Shown piece after piece: positions 24,470 to 32,502 of a stretch of DNA of 34,822 nucleotides. A model generated the notes under the pieces. That model was not told the DNA's origin. It did no database searches and saw only the letters and a list, made by a program, of their open reading frames with translations. Both the position numbers and the translations under genes were made by a program. Each line of letters starts with the position of its first letter. Positions within the stretch are counted from its first letter, which is position 1. Origin of the DNA: Aureitalea sp. L0-47 (GTDB lineage: Bacteria > Bacteroidota > Bacteroidia > Flavobacteriales > Flavobacteriaceae); the NCBI RefSeq assembly GCF_026126405.1, contig NZ_JAFMTQ010000021.1, positions 1-34,822 on the forward strand, given 5' to 3'.

Positions 24470-27020
24470 TCCATTATCACAAACTTCTAAAACACTGTAT
24501 TGTATCTTTCTATTTACAATACTATCTGTTTTTTCTGTTTCTGCCCAGGTAATCGATAAAAACAAACGCTACGCAATAAACAGCATCTCGGTTAGCGGTG
24601 AGCAAACCTTCAACGAGCAAACAGTTATTGCATTTACCGGCCTTAAAGAAGGTGATCTCATCTATATTCCGGGTGAAAAATTAAGTGAGGTAACCAAGAA
24701 ACTTTGGGAGCAAAACCTCTTTAGCGATATCGCTTTTTATGTCACCAATGTTGAAGGAGATCGTGTAGACCTCGAGTTGTATATCGTAGAACTTCCAAAG
24801 ATGTACGATGTGACCATTGACGGTATCCGAAAAGGCCAGAAAAAGGACATCATTAGTGACAATGGCCTTAAACGGGGTGTGAAAATCACCAAGAACCTGG
24901 TAACTACCACCAAGAATTACATAGCGAATAAATACAGAAAGGAAGGTTTCTTTAATACTGAAGTAATAATCAGTACCAAACCTCACCTGGATTCCACCGG
25001 AAAGGAGATCGCCAAGAACATGTTTATCAATATCGACAAAGGCGAACGTGTAAAGGTAAGCAGCATAGACATTGTTGGCAATAAAGAACTTTCAGACAAG
25101 AAAGTTAGATCGGCAATGAAGAATACCAAGCAGAAGAATCCTGTTCGTTTCTGGAAACGATCAAAATACACCGAAGACGGAATCGTAGAAGACCAAGCCA
25201 ACATCATCAAGAAATACAAAACCAATGGATTCAGAGATGCAAGAATCCTGAGCGACACCCTAATTATCAAAGACGATAAGAATGTGGAACTCGCCATTGA
25301 GGTGGAAGAAGGAAGGAAGTATTACTTCGGAAACATAGACTTCATTGGTAATAGTAAGTACACCGATGGCCAATTACGGCAGATACTGGGTATCCAAAAA
25401 GGTGAAGTCTACAATGGAACACTGCTGGCAGAGCGAATTGCAGACGACTCCGATCCCGATGCGGCAGACCTCACCAACCTATACCAGAATAACGGTTATC
25501 TGGCGGTGCAAATCAGTCCGGTGGAAGTGGCAGTAAGACAAGATACAATCGATTTTGAAATTCGGATCATAGAGAGAAATGAATTCTATTTCGACCACGT
25601 TACCGTGGTTGGAAATTCGAAAACCAACGATCACGTTATCTATCGTGAATTAAGGACTCGTCCGGGACAGAAATACAGCAAGAGAAATGTGATTCGAACG
25701 CTTCGTGAACTAGGACAGTTAGGCTATTTCGATCCGGAACAACTTACTCCGGATTTCAAAAAGGTGGACGAAACCAACGGCCTGGTTGATCTGGAATATT
25801 CAGTGATCGAGAAAGGTGCGAGTCAGATCGAGCTACAAGGTGGTTACGGTGGGGGTGGATTTGTAGGAACCCTGGGGCTTTCCTTTAACAATTTCTCACT
25901 TCGGAATATATTCAACAAAGATGCTTACAAGCCGCTCCCAATGGGTGACGGACAGCGATTGTCCCTCAGAGCGCAGGCGAGTAGTTTTTACCAAACTTAT
26001 AGCCTCTCGATCGTTGAACCATGGCTAGGTGGAAAGAAACCTATTCAGTTCAGTACTTCCTTCTCACATACCGTGCAGTATCTTTTTGATTTTGTCAACA
26101 GAGACGTGGATCGAACGCGTAGGTTCCTCATCACAGGAGGTTCAGTAGGTATTGCTAAGCGATTGAAGTGGCCTGATGATTACTTCCAGTTCTCGCAAGC
26201 GATCAGTTTCCAGCACTTTAATCTGAAGAATTACAATACGGGTCTGTTCACCTTTGGAGATGGGTTTGCCAATAACCTGGCTTACACAATAGGTCTAAGC
26301 AGAAACAGTACCTCGGCTAACCCGATCTATCCAAGAAGCGGATCCGAGTTCAATGTGAGCGCTAAATTAACTCTCCCATACTCTGCATTAGGAAGCACCG
26401 ATTATTCCGCACTTGCTGAAGAAAGATCCATGCTTGATCTTTCCACCGTAGACGGCACTGAAAGAAGAGCCGAAATTGACCAGGAGCGATTTAAGTGGTT
26501 GGAGTATTATAAGGTAAAGTTCCAGGGCCAGTGGTTTACTAGTGTGTACAAGGATCTCGTACTCCGAACGAACGCTGAATTTGGATTCCTCGGAGCCTAC
26601 AATCAGGATCGAGGCGTACCTCCTTTTGAACGATTCTTTGTTGGTGGAGACGGCCTGGGAGCCTTCTCGCTGGACGGTAGGGAGGTTATCCAACTGAGAG
26701 GTTATCCTAACCAATCACTTTCGAATAATGATGGAAATACCATTTACAATAAATTTTCGTTAGAATTACGGTATCCGATTACTTTGAAGCAGTTGGCTTC
26801 GATCTACGTACTCACTTTTATAGAAGGTGGTGGCGCCTATAACGGGTTCAGAGATTACAATCCGTTCCAATTAAATAGGTCTGCTGGCGCAGGAATACGT
26901 ATATTTATGCCCGCATTCGGGTTGTTGGGGATAGATTTTGGTTACGGATTCGACCCAATCCTGAATGGAACCGAAGCAAACGGGTGGGAAACCCACTTTA
27001 TTATCGGACAACAATTTTAA
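24450..27020 (+). CDS. bamA: Outer membrane protein assembly factor BamA
   Basis: Full-length Omp85 protein, 856 residues from GTG 24450 (860 from TTG 24438). Both starts overlap the uppS 3' end. A signal peptide covers about residues 1-33 (CIFLFTILSVFSVSAQ). POTRA domains follow up to about residue 430, with YAINSISVSGEQTFNEQTV, VSSIDIVGNKELSDKKVRSA and DHVTVVGNSKTNDHVIYREL marking repeats. The C-terminal half is the 16-strand barrel, with the lid-loop type motif VGGDGLGAFS (the family VRGF/Y region is LRGYP) and the final aromatic GWETHFIIGQQF as beta-signal. It inserts barrel proteins into the outer membrane. Two ompH genes follow directly. Confidence 0.95.
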   Translation: MSNFKINPLSQTSKTLYCIFLFTILSVFSVSAQVIDKNKRYAINSISVSGEQTFNEQTVIAFTGLKEGDLIYIPGEKLSEVTKKLWEQNLFSDIAFYVTNVEGDRVDLELYIVELPKMYDVTIDGIRKGQKKDIISDNGLKRGVKITKNLVTTTKNYIANKYRKEGFFNTEVIISTKPHLDSTGKEIAKNMFINIDKGERVKVSSIDIVGNKELSDKKVRSAMKNTKQKNPVRFWKRSKYTEDGIVEDQANIIKKYKTNGFRDARILSDTLIIKDDKNVELAIEVEEGRKYYFGNIDFIGNSKYTDGQLRQILGIQKGEVYNGTLLAERIADDSDPDAADLTNLYQNNGYLAVQISPVEVAVRQDTIDFEIRIIERNEFYFDHVTVVGNSKTNDHVIYRELRTRPGQKYSKRNVIRTLRELGQLGYFDPEQLTPDFKKVDETNGLVDLEYSVIEKGASQIELQGGYGGGGFVGTLGLSFNNFSLRNIFNKDAYKPLPMGDGQRLSLRAQASSFYQTYSLSIVEPWLGGKKPIQFSTSFSHTVQYLFDFVNRDVDRTRRFLITGGSVGIAKRLKWPDDYFQFSQAISFQHFNLKNYNTGLFTFGDGFANNLAYTIGLSRNSTSANPIYPRSGSEFNVSAKLTLPYSALGSTDYSALAEERSMLDLSTVDGTERRAEIDQERFKWLEYYKVKFQGQWFTSVYKDLVLRTNAEFGFLGAYNQDRGVPPFERFFVGGDGLGAFSLDGREVIQLRGYPNQSLSNNDGNTIYNKFSLELRYPITLKQLASIYVLTFIEGGGAYNGFRDYNPFQLNRSAGAGIRIFMPAFGLLGIDFGYGFDPILNGTEANGWETHFIIGQQF

Positions 27021-27057
27021 CTTTGGCACGATATTTTCTTAATAACAACCAGCAATT

Positions 27058-27906
27058 ATGAAAGCAAAAAACATATTTCTTTTCGCCTTTGTAGTGCTCT
27101 GCTTTTCTTATGCCGCTAATGCTCAAAGAGGAGTTAGAATAGGCTACATTGACATGGAATATATCCTAGAGAGCGTTCCGGAATATAAGGAGTCTGAAAC
27201 TCAACTCGAAGGAAAAGTCCAGCGTTGGAAGGCGGACATCGAAAAGAAACAGAAGGCGATCGATCAAATGAAATTGAATCTTGCTAACGAGCGAGTTCTA
27301 CTAACAAAAGAATTGATCGAAGAGCGTGAAGAAGAAATCCAGATCCTCGAAGAAGAAATGATCAAGTATCAACAGGATCGTTTCGGACCAAATGGTGACT
27401 TGATGATTCAACGCCGACAGTTGGTTCAACCCATACAGGACCAGGTATTTAATATAGTTCAGGAAATTGCTGTAAATAAGAAGTACGACTTCATTTTTGA
27501 CAAATCTGCCGATGTAGTGATGTTATTCGCTGCAGAAAGAAATGATATCAGTGACCAGGTAGTTCGAAGCATCAATCGTTCAAATAAGCGAAAAGAAGCC
27601 ACTAATAAGAAGGAAAAACGCGAAATCGAGAAGCGCGATGAACTTTCGGAAGAAGAAGAGACCGCAGTATCAGAGCGTGAAGAAGCTGCTGAGGCAAAAA
27701 AGGACGAGAGAGAACGATTAATGGAAGAACGCAGACGAGTTCGCGATTCTATTAGAGAGGCAAGAAGAATAGAATTTGAGCAAAGAAGACAACAACTTCT
27801 CGATGAAAGACAACGCCGTAAAGATTCCATATTGCAGGCAAGATCAGGCGGAGGAGCTCCTCCTGCTGCCGGTGGAAACGGCAATGGTAACGGAGGCGGT
27901 GTTTAA
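27058..27906 (+). CDS. OmpH/Skp-family chaperone with long C-terminal extension
   Basis: The 282-residue protein starts with a signal peptide (MKAKNIFLFAFVVLCFSYAA). A normal Skp/OmpH domain follows (about 23-170): RIGYIDMEYILESVPEY, coiled-coil arms rich in Glu and Lys, and the return strand KKYDFIFDKSADVVMLFAAE. Skp-like proteins usually end there. This one continues for about 110 residues with a highly charged coiled coil (EKREIEKRDELSEEEETAVS; repeated RRxxRDSI-type segments) and a Gly/Asn/Pro-rich tail (GGGAPPAAGGNGNGNGGGV). The first half should hold unfolded outer-membrane proteins in the periplasm for BamA. The extension's role is unknown. It lies 37 bp after bamA. Confidence 0.92.
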   Translation: MKAKNIFLFAFVVLCFSYAANAQRGVRIGYIDMEYILESVPEYKESETQLEGKVQRWKADIEKKQKAIDQMKLNLANERVLLTKELIEEREEEIQILEEEMIKYQQDRFGPNGDLMIQRRQLVQPIQDQVFNIVQEIAVNKKYDFIFDKSADVVMLFAAERNDISDQVVRSINRSNKRKEATNKKEKREIEKRDELSEEEETAVSEREEAAEAKKDERERLMEERRRVRDSIREARRIEFEQRRQQLLDERQRRKDSILQARSGGGAPPAAGGNGNGNGGGV

Positions 27907-27953
27907 ATAAGAGACACAATCTAATTTATAACACAAAATAATCTAGAAAGACA

Positions 27954-28463
27954 ATGAAAAATTTGAAATTATTAATCGTAGCATTTGTGCTGTTTTTGGG
28001 AGCTACATCTTTCACATATGCACAGTCTAAGATTGCACATATTAATACGGCCGATTTAGTTCAGGCAATGCCTTCAATGAAGCAAGCCCAGAGTCAGCTT
28101 GAAAAGATTCAAAAGACCTACGATACGGAACTTAGAGCGATGGCAAAGGAATTAGATGCTAAGAGTAAGCAATATGCTGCCGAGGCGGAAACTAAGACCG
28201 AAGAACAAAACAGAAAGCGCGTTGAAGAAGTTCAAACCATGCAGAACAATATCGCGGCTTACCAGCAACAAGCATTGAAAGACCTTCAACAAAAAGAAAG
28301 AGATATCTTCCAACCTATTCTGGATAGAGCAAAAACGGCCATTCAGAAAGTAGCAAGAAACAAAGGGTACCAGTATGTACTGGACTCCTCTGAGGGAAGT
28401 AACGTAATCCTTGCTGAAGGATTCGATCTTCTTGCCGATGTAAAAAAGGAATTGGGAATTTAA
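27954..28463 (+). CDS. skp: OmpH/Skp-family periplasmic chaperone
   Basis: A standard-length paralogue (169 residues) of the preceding gene. The signal peptide is MKNLKLLIVAFVLFLGATSF. SKIAHINTADLVQAMPSMKQ begins the body domain, followed by coiled-coil arms (residues about 50-125) and the return strand RNKGYQYVLDSSEGSNVILA. It probably forms a trimer that carries unfolded outer-membrane proteins to BamA. It is 47 bp downstream of the longer paralogue, and its transcript ends at a strong hairpin before murI. Confidence 0.95.
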   Translation: MKNLKLLIVAFVLFLGATSFTYAQSKIAHINTADLVQAMPSMKQAQSQLEKIQKTYDTELRAMAKELDAKSKQYAAEAETKTEEQNRKRVEEVQTMQNNIAAYQQQALKDLQQKERDIFQPILDRAKTAIQKVARNKGYQYVLDSSEGSNVILAEGFDLLADVKKELGI

Positions 28464-28486
28464 CACCCAAAATAAAAATATAACCT

Positions 28487-28514
28487 AAACTGCCCGCTCT
28501 TTAGCGGGCAGTTT
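28487..28514 (+). terminator. Hairpin terminator between ompH and murI
   Basis: AAACTGCCCGCT and AGCGGGCAGTTT form a perfect 12-bp stem around a CTTT loop, then CTATTTTAG. The T tract is interrupted, so read-through is possible. The structure ends only 14 bp before the murI ATG. Confidence 0.8.
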
Positions 28515-28528
28515 CTATTTTAGTGGTA

Positions 28529-29317
28529 ATGAAATCCGCACAGCCTATTGGAATATTCGATTCGGGAGTTGGTGGCACCTCTATTTGGAAAGAGATTCAC
28601 CAGCTAATGCCGATGGAAAACACCATCTACCTGGCGGATAGCAAATTTGCTCCTTACGGGAATAAACCCCGAGAGGATATCGTCCGACTCAGCATCAAGA
28701 ATACTGAAAAGCTAATTGATATGGGCGCCAAGATCATAGTTGTCGCTTGTAACACTGCTACCACCAATGCTATTTCAATATTGCGCGCAAATTATGACCT
28801 CCCTTTTGTAGGTATAGAACCGGCCATTAAGCCTGCCGCGCTTAAATCCAAAACCGGACGCATTGGTATCCTAGCTACCAGGGGCACGCTGAGTTCCGCT
28901 CTATTTTCCCAAACCAGTGAAGCTTTTGCCAGCGATATTAAAGTGGTTGAAGTTGTTGGTGAAGGTTTGGTGCCACTCATCGAAAACGGTCAGCTGGACA
29001 GTTCGGAATTACATACTTTGCTCATTAAGTACCTGGATCAAATGATTGAAGCCAAGATAGATTACCTTGTTCTGGGCTGCAGTCACTACCCCTACCTGAT
29101 CCCAAAATTGAGAGAAATGCTTCCAAAAAACGTAACCATAATCGATTCAGGAGCGGCGGTAGCACGTCAAACGAAAAATCTTCTCCAAAAACACAACTTA
29201 CTGAATACGGAAACTTCCACTCCATCACTTGAGTTTTACAGCAATTCAGAAACTACAATACTGAAGAGTTTGCTGGGAGATCATTCGGAGATAACTGTTG
29301 ATCGACTGGATTTTTAA
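28529..29317 (+). CDS. murI: Glutamate racemase
   Basis: From ATG 28529 the enzyme has 262 residues; a GTG two codons earlier is possible. The catalytic cysteines are Cys74 (VACNTATTN) and Cys184 (GCSHYP). The substrate site is GIFDSGVGG (Asp11, Ser12) and FAPYGNK. It converts L- to D-glutamate for peptidoglycan. Residue order and length are normal. The 3' end overlaps the convergent response regulator gene by 4 bp. Position behind the bamA/ompH run is a recurring arrangement in this group of bacteria. Confidence 0.96.
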   Translation: MKSAQPIGIFDSGVGGTSIWKEIHQLMPMENTIYLADSKFAPYGNKPREDIVRLSIKNTEKLIDMGAKIIVVACNTATTNAISILRANYDLPFVGIEPAIKPAALKSKTGRIGILATRGTLSSALFSQTSEAFASDIKVVEVVGEGLVPLIENGQLDSSELHTLLIKYLDQMIEAKIDYLVLGCSHYPYLIPKLREMLPKNVTIIDSGAAVARQTKNLLQKHNLLNTETSTPSLEFYSNSETTILKSLLGDHSEITVDRLDF

Positions 29318-30045
29318 CTGAAGTATCCCAGAAGTTCTTTCTTTTTGGCCGGACTTACCATGATCTGCTTACCGCTGGAAAGCACAACACTTCCTCCTTT
29401 TCCTTTTCGGTACTCAACCACGGCATTTACATTTACGAGATAGGATTTGTGAACACGGGCAAAACCGCTACTCTTTAGGCTTTCTTCAAAATATTTCAAA
29501 GTCTTACTCACCAATTTCTTACCCTCTTTCAGGAAGATCTGAGTGTAGTTATCGTCCGCCTGGCAATAAAGGATATCCGCAATCTCCAATACTTCAAATC
29601 CGTTCTGCTGAGGAATGGTGATCTTACCTTCCACATGATGATGTTTTGGCTGTAGCACTGTATTTTGAAGGCTATTTTCTTTTTCTTTTATTTCTGAAAC
29701 GTAATCCACCGCTTCGATAAGCTTATCAATTGAGATGGGCTTCAGAATATAATAGGAAGCATGAGCGTTCAACGCATCTATTGCGTAGTGATTGTAGGCG
29801 GTAACAAATACCGTTTCAAACTGGCGATCGCCAACTTTATCGAGGAGATCGAATGCGTTTCCATAGGGCATCTCTACGTCCAGGAAAACCAGGTCCAGGT
29901 CGTTATTCCTTATTAAAACCAGGGCCTCTTCCACATTGGCAGCTTCACCCATTAGTGAAACACTTGGGCAGTATTTGGACAGGTAATTTCTCAATATCTC
30001 CCTACTGGTCTCTTCATCTTCTACTATGATAGCTCTTAAATCCAT
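29314..30045 (-). CDS. LytTR-type response regulator
   Basis: The 243 residues comprise a receiver domain (1-120) and a LytTR DNA-binding domain (about 145-243). The receiver has acidic Asp10/Glu11 (IIVEDEE), the phospho-acceptor Asp56 (LVFLDVEMP) and the conserved Lys in YILKPIS. The LytTR part contains EIADILYCQADDNYTQIFL, then FARVHKSYLVNVNAVVEYRK. It binds direct-repeat promoter sites when phosphorylated. Its ATG overlaps the stop of the upstream kinase gene by one base (TAATG), so the two are translated together and form a two-component pair. Confidence 0.96.
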   Translation of the reverse strand: MDLRAIIVEDEETSREILRNYLSKYCPSVSLMGEAANVEEALVLIRNNDLDLVFLDVEMPYGNAFDLLDKVGDRQFETVFVTAYNHYAIDALNAHASYYILKPISIDKLIEAVDYVSEIKEKENSLQNTVLQPKHHHVEGKITIPQQNGFEVLEIADILYCQADDNYTQIFLKEGKKLVSKTLKYFEESLKSSGFARVHKSYLVNVNAVVEYRKGKGGSVVLSSGKQIMVSPAKKKELLGYFS

Positions 30046-32243
30046 TAATCCTTTTTTAAGTTTAACACTACTCGTGTTCCCTCTTCGTTCTCGAAAACAT
30101 CTTCAACCTTAACATCCACTTTATCCTGGTACATCTCATTGAGGATAGAGATTCGTTTCTGAATATTACCCATCCCTTTCGATTTCTGCCGCTTTTGGTG
30201 TTCGGTTTTAAGCGATTTGGATCGCTTCCTGCCAATACCATTATCCTCGATTATGATCCTAACTGAATCCTTTGAAACTGAAAGGAATTTGATATCCAGC
30301 CTGCCTTTTTCCTCCTTGTATCGAAGCCCGTGCCAAACCGCATTTTCAACATACGGTTGAAGTAACATTGGTGGAATTACAAATTCCTTCATATTGATGT
30401 TCTCATCCACTGTAAACTCGTACTCGAACTTATCCTTAAACCTGAAGTGTTCCAACTTCGTATACATGTTCAGCAATTCAATTTCACTTGCGAGCGGAAT
30501 GAAATCTTCCTCGCTATTCTCTAATACCGCCCGCATTAGCTGTGAAAAATCACTGAGGTATTTGTTGGCTGTCCTCTCGTCATTACTGGCAATAAAACTA
30601 TTTACGGAATTCAACGCGTTGAAAATAAAATGAGGATTCATCTGTGTTCTTAGTGACTTCAAAGCCAGAAGATTGTTGGCGTACTTCTGTTGTCGGACGT
30701 TCTTGTACTGGTAGTAAGCAGTTAGTAAAAGTAATACCGCAACTAGAATCAAGGAGCCAATGATCCATTTCTGAATACGGTTGTTTTTCTGAATAAGTTC
30801 CTGGTTCTCAAAGGCCAATTTATATCGACTCTCGTTCAGTACCCGCTCATTTTCAAGACTGGTGATCCTATTTTGTTTTAGAGCGATCTCCCTGCTGAAA
30901 CGTGCCGCCTGCGACAATTCCTGTTCCTTCTTGATGTATAGTTCATCAACAACTTCTACGTATTTCTCATAATTTTCTGCCGCCTTGCCAAAATTTCCTA
31001 TCCCCTTGTACACTTCCGACAGCTTCCTTGTAGCGTCCTTCTGAACCACAAGATCCTCTTTCTTATCGGCTTCCTCTATACTCTTTTCAAGGAAGGGGAT
31101 TGCATCTTCATATTTGTCCTGGGCAACGTAGGCGTTAGCAATCTTATAGTTCTGTCGTTGCGGACTAATCTCTTCGGCTTCCTCATCTTCAAGCGAATCC
31201 TCCTCGAGGTTTGAAACCCCTTCCAGGATTCCGGTTCGTAGCTTTATCTCCTTTTCGAAGTCACTATTCTGATTGTAGAAATCGGCTACTTTGTTCTGTT
31301 CGATCACTGCCCTCTTTTTATTTTGCTTCTTTGCCAGGATAAGCGAATTATCGAAGTATTGTTCCGCCTGGACCGGTGCTCCACCTTTTGCGTAGGCCTC
31401 CCCAATCTTCGAGTTCAGATCGGTTATCTTAGGTGTGATCTTATGTTGGTTGGCAATGTCAAGCGCCTCCTGATAATTAAAAACACTTTTTTCAATATCT
31501 TCAATAGCCCTGTATGTATCCCCCAGACCTTCATAGACCTCTACTCTTTGGTAGTTGGACAATTTCACCTTTAGCAACTCTTCGAATAAGGCGATACTTT
31601 CCTGGTAATTATTACTGGCCATATAAGCAGCTCCTAGCTTGATTCTCACATCCGTTCGGGATTGTGAAGAAATACTACTCTTATAATTATCGACGGCCAG
31701 ATCGGGTTGGTTCCAGTGTAGATTTACATCTCCAAGAGTTTCAAAAGCGATGCTATTGTGTCGTCGTGAGGAGGCTCTTCCCGGCACCACTTCCAGGCTA
31801 CGGGTAACATATTCGATACTTTTCCTGGCGTCTTTTTTCAGAAAGTATTTCGCAGAATCAATAAACGTATTGAAGTTACTTTCGGCCTCGTTTCTACTTG
31901 TAGTCGTTACCGGGATATTCTCTTCAAGGGTAATTTCGTCCTTTACACGTATGGTTACATCCTGCTTCTTTTTAATTGTATAATACACAGTTTCGAAATC
32001 GTCACTGCGAACAATTAATTCATCGCCAATTTTAGCCGAAATAGCGAACTCTCCGGCGCCGTTGGTGGTTGTATAACCCCCTCCGACGATCTCAATGTTT
32101 ACCCTTGGAATAGGATCATTGCTGTCCTCTTCAACCACAATTCCCTTCAGCACAAAATCGTCAGGAGAATTGCGTTGCACCTGTCCGTTTATTGCAGGCA
32201 GGGCGATTAGTAGCGCAAATAGTATGATATAAAAATTCCTCAT
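30045..32243 (-). CDS. LytS-type sensor histidine kinase with CarboxypepD-reg-like and TPR sensor region
   Basis: A 732-residue membrane kinase. After a signal peptide (MRNFYIILFALLIALPAING) residues about 30-105 look like a carboxypeptidase regulatory-like beta-sandwich: LKGIVVEEDSNDPIPRVNIE, then TTNGAGEFAISAKIGDELIV. TPR-like helices fill about 115-440, followed by a coiled coil (ITSLENERVLNESRYKLAFE) and one membrane helix (493-511). The cytoplasmic His_kinase domain (PF06580 type) has LRTQMNPHFIFNALNSV with His538, MLLQPYVENAVWHGL as N box, and EDNGIGRKRS plus SKGMGNIQKRI as ATP-lid motifs. It should phosphorylate the regulator encoded directly downstream. The signal sensed is unknown. 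Confidence 0.93.
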   Translation of the reverse strand: MRNFYIILFALLIALPAINGQVQRNSPDDFVLKGIVVEEDSNDPIPRVNIEIVGGGYTTTNGAGEFAISAKIGDELIVRSDDFETVYYTIKKKQDVTIRVKDEITLEENIPVTTTSRNEAESNFNTFIDSAKYFLKKDARKSIEYVTRSLEVVPGRASSRRHNSIAFETLGDVNLHWNQPDLAVDNYKSSISSQSRTDVRIKLGAAYMASNNYQESIALFEELLKVKLSNYQRVEVYEGLGDTYRAIEDIEKSVFNYQEALDIANQHKITPKITDLNSKIGEAYAKGGAPVQAEQYFDNSLILAKKQNKKRAVIEQNKVADFYNQNSDFEKEIKLRTGILEGVSNLEEDSLEDEEAEEISPQRQNYKIANAYVAQDKYEDAIPFLEKSIEEADKKEDLVVQKDATRKLSEVYKGIGNFGKAAENYEKYVEVVDELYIKKEQELSQAARFSREIALKQNRITSLENERVLNESRYKLAFENQELIQKNNRIQKWIIGSLILVAVLLLLTAYYQYKNVRQQKYANNLLALKSLRTQMNPHFIFNALNSVNSFIASNDERTANKYLSDFSQLMRAVLENSEEDFIPLASEIELLNMYTKLEHFRFKDKFEYEFTVDENINMKEFVIPPMLLQPYVENAVWHGLRYKEEKGRLDIKFLSVSKDSVRIIIEDNGIGRKRSKSLKTEHQKRQKSKGMGNIQKRISILNEMYQDKVDVKVEDVFENEEGTRVVLNLKKD

Positions 32244-32502
32244 GGGTTCCGAATAGTAAACTTACACACTTTAGGTGGGTTTGAAAAATCGTCATGGACC
32301 AGAATCACCTCAAAATCTGGTCCAAAACAGCGTTTGCCTATTTCCCATGTTACTTTCACTAATTGAAAGTAACTGTTCCCTCATCTCAGGTTTTTTCGGA
32401 ATGAAGTTGGTGATAGCTTTACTGTAAAATCAATAATACCCGAACCCTTTGAAACAATTGATTTCAAGGTTTAATTTCTGAATAAAATTAAATTTCTAAA
32501 AG
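32244..32502. promoter_or_regulatory. Divergent regulatory region with two perfect inverted repeats
   Basis: The gap between the kinase gene (minus) and the vWA lipoprotein gene (plus) must hold both promoters. It contains TGGACCAGA/TCTGGTCCA (32295-32303 and 32316-32324) and GTTACTTTCA/TGAAAGTAAC (32349-32358 and 32364-32373), both perfect. Neither is followed by a T run, so they are more likely operator-type sites than terminators. An exact TAnnTTTG box was not found; TAAGTTTA near 32262 on the minus strand is one base off. Confidence 0.4.
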
